From: Nitriliruptorales bacterium
Lineage (GTDB): Bacteria; Actinomycetota; Nitriliruptoria; Euzebyales; Egibacteraceae
Assembly: GCA_007133145.1 (NCBI GenBank)
Contig: SLNF01000338.1
Span: 1 to 7,804, forward strand
Length of the DNA: 7,804 nt
Reading direction: 5' to 3'
Positions 1-7,388 of this stretch are shown here, piece by piece (position 1 is the stretch's first letter; the number at the start of each line of letters is the position of its first letter). A program made the position numbers and the translations under genes. The notes beneath the pieces were generated by a model, which searched no databases, had not been told where the DNA came from, and worked only from the letters and a program-made list of their open reading frames with translations.

Positions 1-1
1 C

Positions 2-202
2 AGGGTCGTGCTCACGCCGTTGTGGCTCGCCGGCGCGGTGGTGCTGGTCGTCGCCGGCGCCCTCGCCGCGCTCGTGGGTCTGCTCGTGGGCAGGCCCGGG
101 CCCGGGTCGCGTCTCGTCGCGGGCACCCTCGCCGGCGGCCTCGGCGCCGTCGCTCCGCGTGCGGGGGGTCGGGTGCGACGCACGCCCGATCCTCGGGCAT
201 GA
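2..202 (+). CDS. C-terminal end of a probable membrane protein (5' end outside window)
   Basis: This frame is open from the window edge to a TGA at 200-202. It encodes a strongly hydrophobic stretch (about residues 5-28: Leu/Val/Ala/Gly, one membrane helix), then a second Gly/Ala/Leu-rich stretch and a short Arg-rich tail. Codons in the first two thirds are almost all G/C-ending, as in the real genes here, and this preference weakens near the end. No family is recognisable from so short a piece. An in-frame GTG at position 8 could be an internal codon or the start of a 64-residue peptide; I favour the tail of a longer gene because no Shine-Dalgarno sequence is visible. Its stop lies 31 bp before folD on the same strand, so co-transcription is possible. 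Alternatively it is non-coding. Confidence 0.4.
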   Translation, partial: RVVLTPLWLAGAVVLVVAGALAALVGLLVGRPGPGSRLVAGTLAGGLGAVAPRAGGRVRRTPDPRA

Positions 203-203
203 T
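198..203 (+). promoter_or_regulatory. possible -10 element (CATGAT) for folD
   Basis: CATGAT lies 30 bp before the folD ATG and overlaps the stop codon of the preceding reading frame. It resembles TATGAT-type actinobacterial -10 hexamers. No convincing -35 is seen 16-18 bp upstream, so this is a weak call. Confidence 0.22.
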
Positions 204-233
204 GCGGGCACCGCAGTCGAGGAGGGAGTCCCG

Positions 234-1097
234 ATGACCGCCAAGCTCATCGATGGCAAGGCCACCGCCGCCCGCGAGCGCGAGCGCATCGCCGGTGAGG
301 TCGCCGAGCTCGCGGCCCGAGGCCACACCCCGGGACTCGCCGCGCTGCTCGTCGGCGACGACCCGGCCAGCCACGTCTACGTCGACGGCAAGGAGCGCGA
401 CTGCGCGAAGGTGGGGATCGCCTCCTTCGGCTCGCGCATGCCCACCGAGACGACCCAGGAGCAACTGCACAGCGAGATCGACCGGCTCAACGACGATCCC
501 GCGGTCAGTGGGATCATCGTGCAGATGCCGCTGCCCGACCACCTCGACACCATCGCCGCGCAGGAGCGCATCGATCCCCGAAAGGACGTCGACGGCCTCC
601 ATCCCGTCAACATGGGGCGGCTGCTACGTGGCGACCCGCGGTACGTCCCCGCGACGCCGCTCGGCTGCCGGGTGCTCCTCGAGACCCACGGCCTCGACGT
701 CGCCGGCTCCGACGTCGTCATCATCGGGCGGTCCCAACTCGTCGGGCGTCCCCTCGCCAACCTCCTGAGCGTGCGCGGGCCCGGTGGCAACGCCACCGTG
801 ACGCTGTGCCACACCCGGACGCGCGACCTCGCCGCGCACACCCGTGCCGCCGACATCGTCGTCGTCGCCGCGGGCGTGCCGGGGATCCTCACGAAGGACA
901 TGGTCAAGCCCGGAGCGGTCGTGCTCGACGTCGGCATCAACCGCGCCGAGGACGGCAGCCTCTACGGTGACGTCGCCGAGGACGTCGGCGAGGTGGCGGG
1001 GTGGCGTAGCCCGGTGCCTGGCGGGGTAGGCCCCATGACGCGAACGATGCTGCTCGAGAACACTGTGCGCGCAGCGAGGCTGCTCTCCGGCGCGTAG
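234..1097 (+). CDS. folD: FolD, methylenetetrahydrofolate dehydrogenase / cyclohydrolase
   Basis: FolD interconverts 5,10-methylene-, 5,10-methenyl- and 10-formyl-tetrahydrofolate in the cytoplasm, supplying one-carbon units for purines and formyl-Met-tRNA. The ATG at 234 has a strong Shine-Dalgarno (GGAGGGAG, 221-228) and gives 287 residues, normal for the family; an upstream GTG at 159 would add a tail without a ribosome site. The substrate domain has the Tyr49...Lys53 pair (YVDGK, Lys53 as the catalytic lysine), Gln97 in QMPLP, and KDVDG (117-121). The dinucleotide-binding motif GRSQLVGRP is at 165-173 and the C-terminal signature PVPGGVGPMT at 260-269. The usual PCTP motif reads PATP (139-142), a tolerated change as far as I know. 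In Streptomyces and relatives folD sits in a purH-folD-(small membrane gene)-mdh neighbourhood; here the 169 bp between folD and mdh hold no gene. Confidence 0.97.
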   Translation: MTAKLIDGKATAARERERIAGEVAELAARGHTPGLAALLVGDDPASHVYVDGKERDCAKVGIASFGSRMPTETTQEQLHSEIDRLNDDPAVSGIIVQMPLPDHLDTIAAQERIDPRKDVDGLHPVNMGRLLRGDPRYVPATPLGCRVLLETHGLDVAGSDVVIIGRSQLVGRPLANLLSVRGPGGNATVTLCHTRTRDLAAHTRAADIVVVAAGVPGILTKDMVKPGAVVLDVGINRAEDGSLYGDVAEDVGEVAGWRSPVPGGVGPMTRTMLLENTVRAARLLSGA

Positions 1098-1099
1098 TC

Positions 1100-1144
1100 G
1101 GCGCCGCCGCCCCGGGCCGGGGGCCACCCGCCCCGCTCGGCGCC
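1100..1144 (+). terminator. GC-rich inverted repeat after folD, possible terminator
   Basis: GGCGCC at 1100-1105 can pair with GGCGCC at 1139-1144, with a further GC-rich foldable segment (GGGCCGGGGGCC) between them. It starts two bases after the folD stop. There is no T-run, so intrinsic termination is uncertain; in this GC context such pairings also arise by chance. Confidence 0.25.
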
Positions 1145-1197
1145 TCGCGCACGCCACGTCGCGGCCAGAGCGCGGTCAGCCGCTCGTGCGGGCACGG

Positions 1198-1203
1198 TAG
1201 GCT
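1198..1203 (+). promoter_or_regulatory. -10-like hexamer TAGGCT upstream of mdh
   Basis: TAGGCT fits the actinobacterial TANNNT -10 pattern, and the same hexamer precedes acs. Transcription would start near 1210, giving a leader of about 57 nt that contains the hairpin at 1219-1238. The -35 region (about 1175-1180, GTCAGC) is poor. Confidence 0.4.
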
Positions 1204-1218
1204 CGAGCCCCCGTTCGT

Positions 1219-1238
1219 CCGCCGGGTCGCCCCGGCGG
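1219..1238 (+). promoter_or_regulatory. perfect 8-bp hairpin in the mdh leader
   Basis: CCGCCGGG (1219-1226), loop TCGC, CCCGGCGG (1231-1238). The stem is perfect and ends 15 nt before the mdh Shine-Dalgarno (AAGGGGA, 1254-1260). It lies downstream of the putative -10 and lacks a T-run, so it more likely sits in the mdh 5' leader than terminates folD. Function unknown; it could stabilise the mRNA. Confidence 0.4.
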
Positions 1239-1266
1239 TACCCGCTTCCGTGCAAGGGGACCTACC

Positions 1267-2196
1267 GTGAAGATCACCGTCATCGGCGCAGGCAAGTACG
1301 GCTCAACCCTCACCGAGAAGATTGCCCGGCGTGGCTACGCCGACGAGGTCGTCATGGTCGACATCGTGGAGGGCCTGCCGCAGGGTCTCGCGCTCGACAT
1401 GAACCAGGCGCGCCCCCTCGAGGGCTATGAGACGCCGGTCGTCGGCGCGAACGATTACGGGCCGACCGCAGGGTCCGATGTCGTCGTCGTGACCGCCGGC
1501 AAGCCGCGCAAGCCTGGCATGAGTCGGATGGATCTCATCAACGACAACGCGAAGATCGTCGGTGGGATCGCCCAGGAGATCGCGAGGTCCTCGCCGGAGG
1601 CCGTCGTCGTCGTCGTCTCCAACCCGCTCGACGAGATGACCGCGCTGTTCCAGAAGGTCTCCGGCTTCCCGCCCCACCGCGTCATGGGGCAGGCGGGCAT
1701 GCTCGACACCGCACGCTTCCAGGACAAGGTCGCCGCCGCCGCCGGCGTCTCGCCGCTGTCGGTCGAGGCGATCACCCTCGGCAGCCACGGTGACACGATG
1801 GTGCCCGTGCCCTCGAAGGTCACCGTCGACGGCAAGCCCCTGGCCGACGTCCTCGACCAGGACACGATCGACGAGATCGTCGACGCGACCCGCAACGGCG
1901 GCGCCGAGGTCGTTGCCCTCCTCAAGGAGGGCTCGGCCTACTTCGCCCCGGCGAGCGCTGCAGCGCGCATGGTCGAGGCGATCGCTACCGACGAGCGCGC
2001 CCTCATGCCCGTGTGCGCCTGGGTCGACGGCGAGTACGGCATCTCCCGGGTCTACCTCGGTGTCCCCGTCCGGTTGGGTGCCGGCGGGGTCACCGAGATC
2101 ATCGACATCGACCTCACCGAGCCCGAGCTGGCGGACCTGCGCGAGGCCGCCGAGGCGGTGCGCGCCAAGCAGGCCGACATCGACGGCCTCGTCTGA
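1267..2196 (+). CDS. mdh: NAD-dependent malate dehydrogenase, LDH-like type
   Basis: This enzyme oxidises malate to oxaloacetate with NAD+ in the cytoplasm (TCA/glyoxylate cycle). The GTG at 1267 follows AAGGGGA (1254-1260) and gives 309 residues, typical of the lactate dehydrogenase-like malate dehydrogenases. The Rossmann motif GAGKYGS starts at Gly7. Asp32 at the end of the second strand (VVMVD) favours NAD over NADP. The specificity loop carries Arg81 and Arg87 (PRKPGMSR); an arginine at position 81 is the malate, not lactate, signature. NPLDEM (119-124), Asp147/Arg150 (MLDTAR) and catalytic His174 (GSHGD) complete the active site. I exclude lactate dehydrogenase because that family has Gln at the arginine position. 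Many actinobacteria instead carry the other, longer MDH clade, so the type may help place the organism. Confidence 0.95.
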   Translation: MKITVIGAGKYGSTLTEKIARRGYADEVVMVDIVEGLPQGLALDMNQARPLEGYETPVVGANDYGPTAGSDVVVVTAGKPRKPGMSRMDLINDNAKIVGGIAQEIARSSPEAVVVVVSNPLDEMTALFQKVSGFPPHRVMGQAGMLDTARFQDKVAAAAGVSPLSVEAITLGSHGDTMVPVPSKVTVDGKPLADVLDQDTIDEIVDATRNGGAEVVALLKEGSAYFAPASAAARMVEAIATDERALMPVCAWVDGEYGISRVYLGVPVRLGAGGVTEIIDIDLTEPELADLREAAEAVRAKQADIDGLV

Positions 2197-2201
2197 GCGC
2201 G

Positions 2202-2207
2202 TAAGGT
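2202..2207 (+). promoter_or_regulatory. possible -10 element (TAAGGT) for the small gene at 2323
   Basis: TAAGGT lies six bases after the mdh stop and about 115 bp before the next gene. It fits TANNNT but has no clear -35, and it overlaps the first bases of a hairpin, so one of the two readings is probably wrong. Confidence 0.22.
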
Positions 2208-2240
2208 GGTCGGTCGGCCCGCTGTCGGCGGGTCGACCAC
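2206..2240 (+). terminator. interrupted hairpin after mdh, possible terminator
   Basis: GTGGTCG (2206-2212) pairs with CGACCAC (2234-2240). Inside it CCCGC (2218-2222) pairs with GCGGG (2228-2232) around a 5-nt loop, with a 5-nt/1-nt internal bulge. It starts ten bases after the mdh stop, a normal place for a terminator, but no T-run follows. Confidence 0.35.
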
Positions 2241-2284
2241 GCCCCGTCCGCCCGGTCTCACCCGGGCGCACGGTGAGGGAGCGC

Positions 2285-2310
2285 GGCGGGGGGCCCGCCC
2301 GGGCCCGCCC
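2285..2310 (+). repeat. exact tandem 10-mer and nested hairpin before the small gene
   Basis: GGGCCCGCCC occurs twice in direct tandem (2291-2300 and 2301-2310). The preceding GGCGGG (2285-2290) can pair with CCCGCC in either copy (2294-2299 or 2304-2309), so two alternative hairpins are possible. The block ends just before the Shine-Dalgarno of the gene at 2323. It may be simple slippage or a leader element. Confidence 0.5.
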
Positions 2311-2322
2311 GATGAGGAGAGG

Positions 2323-2610
2323 ATGAGCGCCATGGCTCGCGACCGCAGGAACGCACCCCCACCCGCGAGCGGCCGCCGCCGCCGCACGGGCACCGAGGAG
2401 ACCGACCGCATCCGCCGGCGCATCCACGCCGAGCCCGACCTCGTCCTCACCGAGGACGAGCTCCGGTCCCTCGCCGACGAGGGCATCGACCCCGAGGAGG
2501 TCCGGGAGGCAGCCCGCAGGGTGCCCGAGCAGCCCGAGGCGAGCATCCACGACCGGGACACCCCCCGGGACCACGTCGAGTCCCTCGTCCGCGACGAGGA
2601 CGACACGTAG
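2323..2610 (+). CDS. small, highly charged hypothetical protein
   Basis: I do not recognise this family. The reading frame gives 95 residues from ATG 2323 or 92 from the in-frame ATG 2332. The purine-rich tract GAGGAGAGG (2314-2322) touches the first ATG, and AGGAG is only 3 nt away from it, so the second ATG is an equally reasonable start. The protein has an Arg-rich N-terminus (DRRN, GRRRR) and then an Asp/Glu/Arg-rich, probably helical segment (about residues 25-70, including LTEDELRSLADEG and PEEVREAARR). It ends in an acidic tail (DEDDT). It has no cysteine, membrane segment or signal peptide. Strong third-position GC supports real coding. It follows mdh by 126 bp on the same strand and could be a soluble cytoplasmic or nucleic-acid-associated protein, but nothing proves a role. 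Confidence 0.7.
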   Translation: MSAMARDRRNAPPPASGRRRRTGTEETDRIRRRIHAEPDLVLTEDELRSLADEGIDPEEVREAARRVPEQPEASIHDRDTPRDHVESLVRDEDDT

Positions 2611-2653
2611 CGCGGCAGCGGGGCCCGGGTCGACGGGCAGGGAGGCGTCGCGG

Positions 2654-2673
2654 GTCCCGCAAGCCGGCGGGAC
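2654..2673 (+). terminator. hairpin after the small gene, possible terminator
   Basis: GTCCCGC (2654-2660), loop AAGCCG, GCGGGAC (2667-2673): a perfect 7-bp stem 43 nt past the stop of the small gene. No T-run follows. It could equally be the first element of a long leader of the transporter gene. Confidence 0.35.
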
Positions 2674-2772
2674 GGTCGGCAGCGAACCGGCCCGGCGGTG
2701 ATCGGGAGCCCAGCGGCCAGTGGGCGCCTGCCGTCGAGAGGGCAGCTCCTGCGCGCGGTGACCCCGCCATCC

Positions 2773-2820
2773 CCGTTCTCACCGTTCTCCCTGAAGGCCG
2801 CGGGGGTTTGCAGGGTTTGC
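2773..2820 (+). repeat. two pairs of 9-bp-period direct repeats upstream of the transporter
   Basis: CCGTTCTC occurs at 2773-2780 and 2782-2789; GGGTTTGC occurs at 2804-2811 and 2813-2820. Both pairs have the same 9-bp period, and the pairs start 31 bp apart. The segment is less GC-rich than its surroundings. Such paired half-sites could be an operator for a DNA-binding regulator of the downstream gene; no known regulator box is recognised. Confidence 0.5.
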
Positions 2821-2850
2821 CGCGGATCGTCGCGGCGGTGGCGTGGCTAC

Positions 2851-2875
2851 CTTCCGGGCGACATCGACCCGGAGG
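2851..2875 (+). promoter_or_regulatory. hairpin enclosing the transporter's Shine-Dalgarno
   Basis: CTTCCGGG (2851-2858) pairs with CCCGGAGG (2868-2875) over all eight positions (one G-U), around a 9-nt loop. The 3' arm contains GGAGG (2871-2875), the Shine-Dalgarno of the ATG at 2885, so folding would block initiation. A TANNNT-like TACCTT (2848-2853) overlaps the 5' arm; if that were the -10, the hairpin would not be fully transcribed. Confidence 0.45.
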
Positions 2876-2884
2876 TTGCCTCGC

Positions 2885-4150
2885 ATGGCCACGCTCGACC
2901 AGTCGTTGCCCCGCGCCGTCGGTCCGCTCACGCCGGGTGTCGAGGCACCCCCCGCCCCGCCGCCGCGCAGCGCCCTCGCGGCGACGGCGGTCGGCGCGGT
3001 CGTCGTGCTCGGTGGCGTGGTGGCCGTCGGGCAGGGGCTGCAGCAGGCCGTCCTGCTCGCGCTCGGCGTCGCGCTCGGTCTCGCCCTCTACCACGCACGC
3101 TTCGGCTTCACCTCCGCGTTCCGTCAGCTCCTCGCGGTCGGGCAGGGTGAGGGGCTGCGCGCCCATGCGCTCATGCTCGCGACCGCGAGCCTGATCTTCG
3201 CCCCGATCCTCTCGGCGGGCACGGGACTGTTCGGCGTCGACACCGCCGGGTACGTGGCCCCCGTCGGCGTCAGCGTCGTCGTGGGCGCGTTCCTCTTCGG
3301 CCTCGGCATGCAACTCGGCGGCGCGTGCGCATCCGGCACGCTCTTCGCCGTCGGCGGCGGGCACACCGCGATCCTCATCACCCTCGCGTCGTTCATCGTC
3401 GGCTCGGTGCTCGGCGCCGCGCACTGGGGCTTCTGGACCCAGGACCTCGCCCACCTCGGCACCGGCCCGGTCAGCCTCGCCGACACCGCCGCGGGCTACC
3501 CCGGCGCCGTGGCGCTGACGCTCGGCCTGCTCGGAGTGCTGTGGTGGGCCGCGGGCGCGCTCTCGCGCCGTCGCAGCGCCCCTCCGCGGGGCCAGCCGCC
3601 CTCGGCTGTCGGCGCGTGGCGGGTGCTGCGCGGCACGTGGCCGCTGTGGGTCGGCGCGCTCGTGCTCGCCGGCCTCAACGGGCTCGTCCTGCTCGTGAGC
3701 GGACGCCCCTGGGGCGTCACCGGCGCCTTTGCGCTGTGGGGCTCGAAGATCGCCGAGCGCCTCGGCGTCGACGTGCGTGCCTGGGAGTACTGGCAGGGCC
3801 CGAGCGCCGCCGCGCTCGACGCGCCCGTCCTCGCCGACACGACCACCCTGCTCAACGTGGGGATCATCCTCGGCGCCTTCCTCGCCGCCGCGGTCGCCGG
3901 CACGTTCGTCCTGCACCGGCGGGTGCCGCCCAAGACGGCCGCTGCGGCGATCCTCGGCGGGCTGCTCATGGGCTACGGCGCCCGCCTGGCCTATGGCTGC
4001 AACATCGGGGCGTACTTCGGCGGCATCGCCTCGTTCAGCGTCCACGGGTGGCTCTGGGGCGCGCTCGCGCTCGTCGGCACGTTCGCCGGGCTGAAGGTCC
4101 GTCCGCTCTTCGGTCTCGCCAACCCCAAGCCGCAGGACTCCGTCTGCTGA
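2885..4150 (+). CDS. YeeE/YedE-family (TsuA-like) sulfur-compound transporter
   Basis: A 421-residue inner-membrane protein with about ten hydrophobic segments (roughly 31-50, 54-69, 93-112, 123-142, 160-180, 207-226, 254-271, 322-342, 350-367, 386-404). Two internally related cysteine motifs mark the family: GMQLGGACASG with Cys148 and GYGARLAYGCNIG with Cys372. In characterised TsuA proteins such conserved cysteines pass thiosulfate across the membrane; substrate here is inferred, and selenium-related YedE proteins are an alternative. The only other cysteine is the last residue, Cys421. ATG 2885 is chosen because GGAGG (2871-2875) is 9 nt upstream; the in-frame GTG at 2843 has no ribosome site. 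The usual partner, a TusA-like sulfurtransferase (YeeD), is not adjacent; the neighbours are an unknown small gene and acs. A structured, repeat-containing leader suggests regulation. Confidence 0.85.
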   Translation: MATLDQSLPRAVGPLTPGVEAPPAPPPRSALAATAVGAVVVLGGVVAVGQGLQQAVLLALGVALGLALYHARFGFTSAFRQLLAVGQGEGLRAHALMLATASLIFAPILSAGTGLFGVDTAGYVAPVGVSVVVGAFLFGLGMQLGGACASGTLFAVGGGHTAILITLASFIVGSVLGAAHWGFWTQDLAHLGTGPVSLADTAAGYPGAVALTLGLLGVLWWAAGALSRRRSAPPRGQPPSAVGAWRVLRGTWPLWVGALVLAGLNGLVLLVSGRPWGVTGAFALWGSKIAERLGVDVRAWEYWQGPSAAALDAPVLADTTTLLNVGIILGAFLAAAVAGTFVLHRRVPPKTAAAAILGGLLMGYGARLAYGCNIGAYFGGIASFSVHGWLWGALALVGTFAGLKVRPLFGLANPKPQDSVC

Positions 4151-4158
4151 GGTGCAGC

Positions 4159-4212
4159 GGAGGGGCAGGCGAGCCCGGCGCCTGAGCATCGGCACGCCTG
4201 CCTGTCCTCTCC
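4159..4212 (+). terminator. inverted repeat after the transporter gene, possible terminator
   Basis: GGCAGGCG (4164-4171) pairs perfectly with CGCCTGCC (4195-4202). The stem can extend after a small bulge through GGAGG (4159-4163) with the CCTCTCC tract (4206-4212), and GCC/GGC pair inside the loop. It starts 8 nt after the stop. No T-run is present. Confidence 0.4.
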
Positions 4213-4225
4213 GTGCTCGCTGCCC

Positions 4226-4231
4226 TAGGCT
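4226..4231 (+). promoter_or_regulatory. -10-like hexamer TAGGCT upstream of acs
   Basis: The same TAGGCT hexamer precedes mdh. Here transcription would start near 4238, leaving a leader of about 76 nt. The -35 region (CTGTCC, 4202-4207) matches the consensus at only three positions. Confidence 0.4.
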
Positions 4232-4265
4232 GCCCGGTGCCGACGACGCCGTGCTGCGTCCGGGT

Positions 4266-4291
4266 CGGCGCGTCGCTCGGCGACCGCGCCG
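4266..4291 (+). promoter_or_regulatory. stable hairpin in the acs leader
   Basis: CGGCGCGTCGC (4266-4276), loop TCG, then GCGA, one bulged C (4284), and CGCGCCG (4285-4291): 11 base pairs with a single bulge. It ends 8 nt before the acs Shine-Dalgarno (AAGGAG, 4300-4305). It may affect translation or mRNA stability, or be a chance product of the GC content. Confidence 0.4.
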
Positions 4292-4313
4292 CGAGCGTCA
4301 AGGAGTGGCCCTG

Positions 4314-6275
<1,962 letters not shown>

Positions 6276-6290
6276 CGACGGGGCGACCCC

Positions 6291-7088
6291 TCAGGCGAGG
6301 TCGGTGAGCCGGCTCACGACGAGGTCGGCTTCGCCGTTCGAGCAGATCGTGAGCGGATCGACGAGCACGGTCCGGCAACCGGCACGCCGGGCCGGGGCGA
6401 TGTCGTTCCTGAGGTTGTCGCCGACGCAGACGACCTGGCTCGGCGCGATGGCGAAGCGGGTGAGCACGCGCTCGAGCAGGGCCTCGAGCCCTGCGGGCTT
6501 GCCGGCGCCGAGGACGATCTCGTCGAAGGCCTCAGTCAGGCCGAGACGCTCGACGAGCGGGCGGGCGAGCGGCTCGGGGGTGTTGCTCGCGAGCACGCGG
6601 TGGCGGCAGCGGTCGAACGCCGTGAGGGCCTCGGCGACCGACGTGGCGCCGGGCAGTGGCACCGCGGGGTCGTGCATGCGCTGGCGGGTGCGGACGAAGG
6701 CCCGGCGGAGGGCAGTGCCATCGACGCGATGGTGCAGGGCGACGGCACGGACGGTCTGCCAGGCGTCACCGAGGTAGACCGCGTGGCTGGGGGGGTTGCG
6801 CGCGTCGAGCAGCGGCTCGCCGTCCCAGGTCGTCGCCAGGCCGTCGCCGCGCAGGGCCTCGGCCCACACCTCGTCGCGCTCGGGGTCGTAGAGGCTGCCG
6901 AGGCTGACGGGATGGCGGCGGGTGAGGATGCGCCCGACCTCCTCGTCGATGCGCGCACCCGCGGTCGGACCGACCTCCTCGGTGAGCATGGCGAGGTAGA
7001 CCGGCACGAAGGCCCCGTCGTCGTGGACGGTGCCGTCGAGGTCGAGGACCGCGACGTCGACGTCCTCGAACCACGGTGGCGCGGGCAT
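6291..7088 (-). CDS. HAD-superfamily hydrolase (phosphatase-like)
   Basis: A soluble 265-residue HAD hydrolase. Motif I is DLDGT (Asp16 nucleophile, Asp18 acid/base), motif II is ASNT (Ser169), motif III is Lys197 in GAGKPAG, and motif IV is GDNLRND (Asp224, Asp229). The cap inserted between motifs I and II is large (about residues 30-140, helical), as in subfamily I (phosphoglycolate phosphatase or haloacid dehalogenase type). Phosphate-ester hydrolysis is therefore likely, but the substrate cannot be told. The ATG at 7088 is preferred because GAGGAG lies 5 nt upstream on the minus strand; the in-frame GTG at 7094 overlaps that site. It converges with acs and diverges from trpS, so it is probably its own transcription unit. 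Long opposite-strand reading frames here are shadows. Confidence 0.88.
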   Translation of the reverse strand: MPAPPWFEDVDVAVLDLDGTVHDDGAFVPVYLAMLTEEVGPTAGARIDEEVGRILTRRHPVSLGSLYDPERDEVWAEALRGDGLATTWDGEPLLDARNPPSHAVYLGDAWQTVRAVALHHRVDGTALRRAFVRTRQRMHDPAVPLPGATSVAEALTAFDRCRHRVLASNTPEPLARPLVERLGLTEAFDEIVLGAGKPAGLEALLERVLTRFAIAPSQVVCVGDNLRNDIAPARRAGCRTVLVDPLTICSNGEADLVVSRLTDLA

Positions 7089-7181
7089 CCTCACTCCTCG
7101 GTCGTCGCGTCGGCGCGCAACGTCGTCTTCGCCCCCCGCACGGGCTCGCCTCCACGGACGTCATTCACCCACGGCCCGTCA

Positions 7182-7230
7182 CACCGTGCAAGTGTGCTGA
7201 GAGTAGTCAATCAATTACTTTGAGGAAGAA
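7182..7230 (-). promoter_or_regulatory. AT-rich island with possible minus-strand promoter for the HAD gene
   Basis: Bases 7201-7230 are about one third G+C, the most AT-rich segment seen here. Read on the minus strand, an AT-rich tract (AAAGTAATTGA, UP-element-like) runs into TTGACT (complement of 7204-7209), five of six matches to a -35. A weak -10 candidate CACGGT follows after 16 bp (complement of 7182-7187). Transcription would give a leader of nearly 90 nt for the HAD gene. A short CACAC/GTGTG inverted repeat (7180-7184/7192-7196) lies in the spacer and could be a regulator site. The rest of the gap between the HAD gene and trpS shows nothing recognisable except the trpS -10. Confidence 0.3.
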
Positions 7231-7350
7231 CGCCTGTCGGGGCGGGGCTGCGGACGGAGGATGCCGCCCTGGGCGCAGGGTGGGTCGGCACAGGGGCAGG
7301 TCCGCGTTCGTGCCGCGCCGGGCGGGCCTGCAGGCACCGGCCCGGCTGCC

Positions 7351-7356
7351 TACGAT
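7351..7356 (+). promoter_or_regulatory. -10-like hexamer TACGAT upstream of trpS
   Basis: TACGAT fits TANNNT and lies 32 bp before the trpS GTG. Transcription would start near 7363, with a short leader of about 26 nt and no room for an attenuator or T-box. No good -35 is visible. Confidence 0.4.
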
Positions 7357-7388
7357 GCAGCCCGGCGAACAGTGACAGGAGTGGCGCG

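Noticed and set aside
12..602. Long minus-strand reading frame over folD, and similar long frames opposite mdh, the transporter and acs
   Set aside because: They are low-complexity Arg/Ala/Gly-rich or lack family motifs, overlap clear genes, and arise from the GC-rich third positions of the real genes.
2692..2702. CCGGCGGTGAT resembles part of the FMN riboswitch (and loosely the cobalamin riboswitch core)
   Set aside because: The other invariant FMN segments (GGGTGAAATTCCC-like and AGTC-GGATG-like) and the cobalamin B12 box are absent, and the downstream gene is a sulfur transporter. A covariance-model search would settle it.
2843..2884. Upstream GTG start for the transporter
   Set aside because: No Shine-Dalgarno precedes it, while ATG 2885 has GGAGG at good spacing.
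7089..7094. GTG start two codons upstream for the HAD hydrolase
   Set aside because: It overlaps the GAGGAG that serves as ribosome site for the ATG at 7088.
7174..7182. GCCCGTCAC, resembling the conserved 3' end of 16S rRNA
   Set aside because: Only nine bases match and the flanks do not; chance similarity.
7076..7375. Plus-strand reading frame across the HAD/trpS intergenic region
   Set aside because: Arg/Pro-rich composition, no ribosome site, no recognisable motifs, and it overlaps the HAD start and the trpS -10.
7095..7388. Possible T-box or attenuator controlling trpS
   Set aside because: No T-box sequence, specifier stem or leader peptide with Trp codons seen, and the -10 candidate leaves a leader of only about 26 nt.
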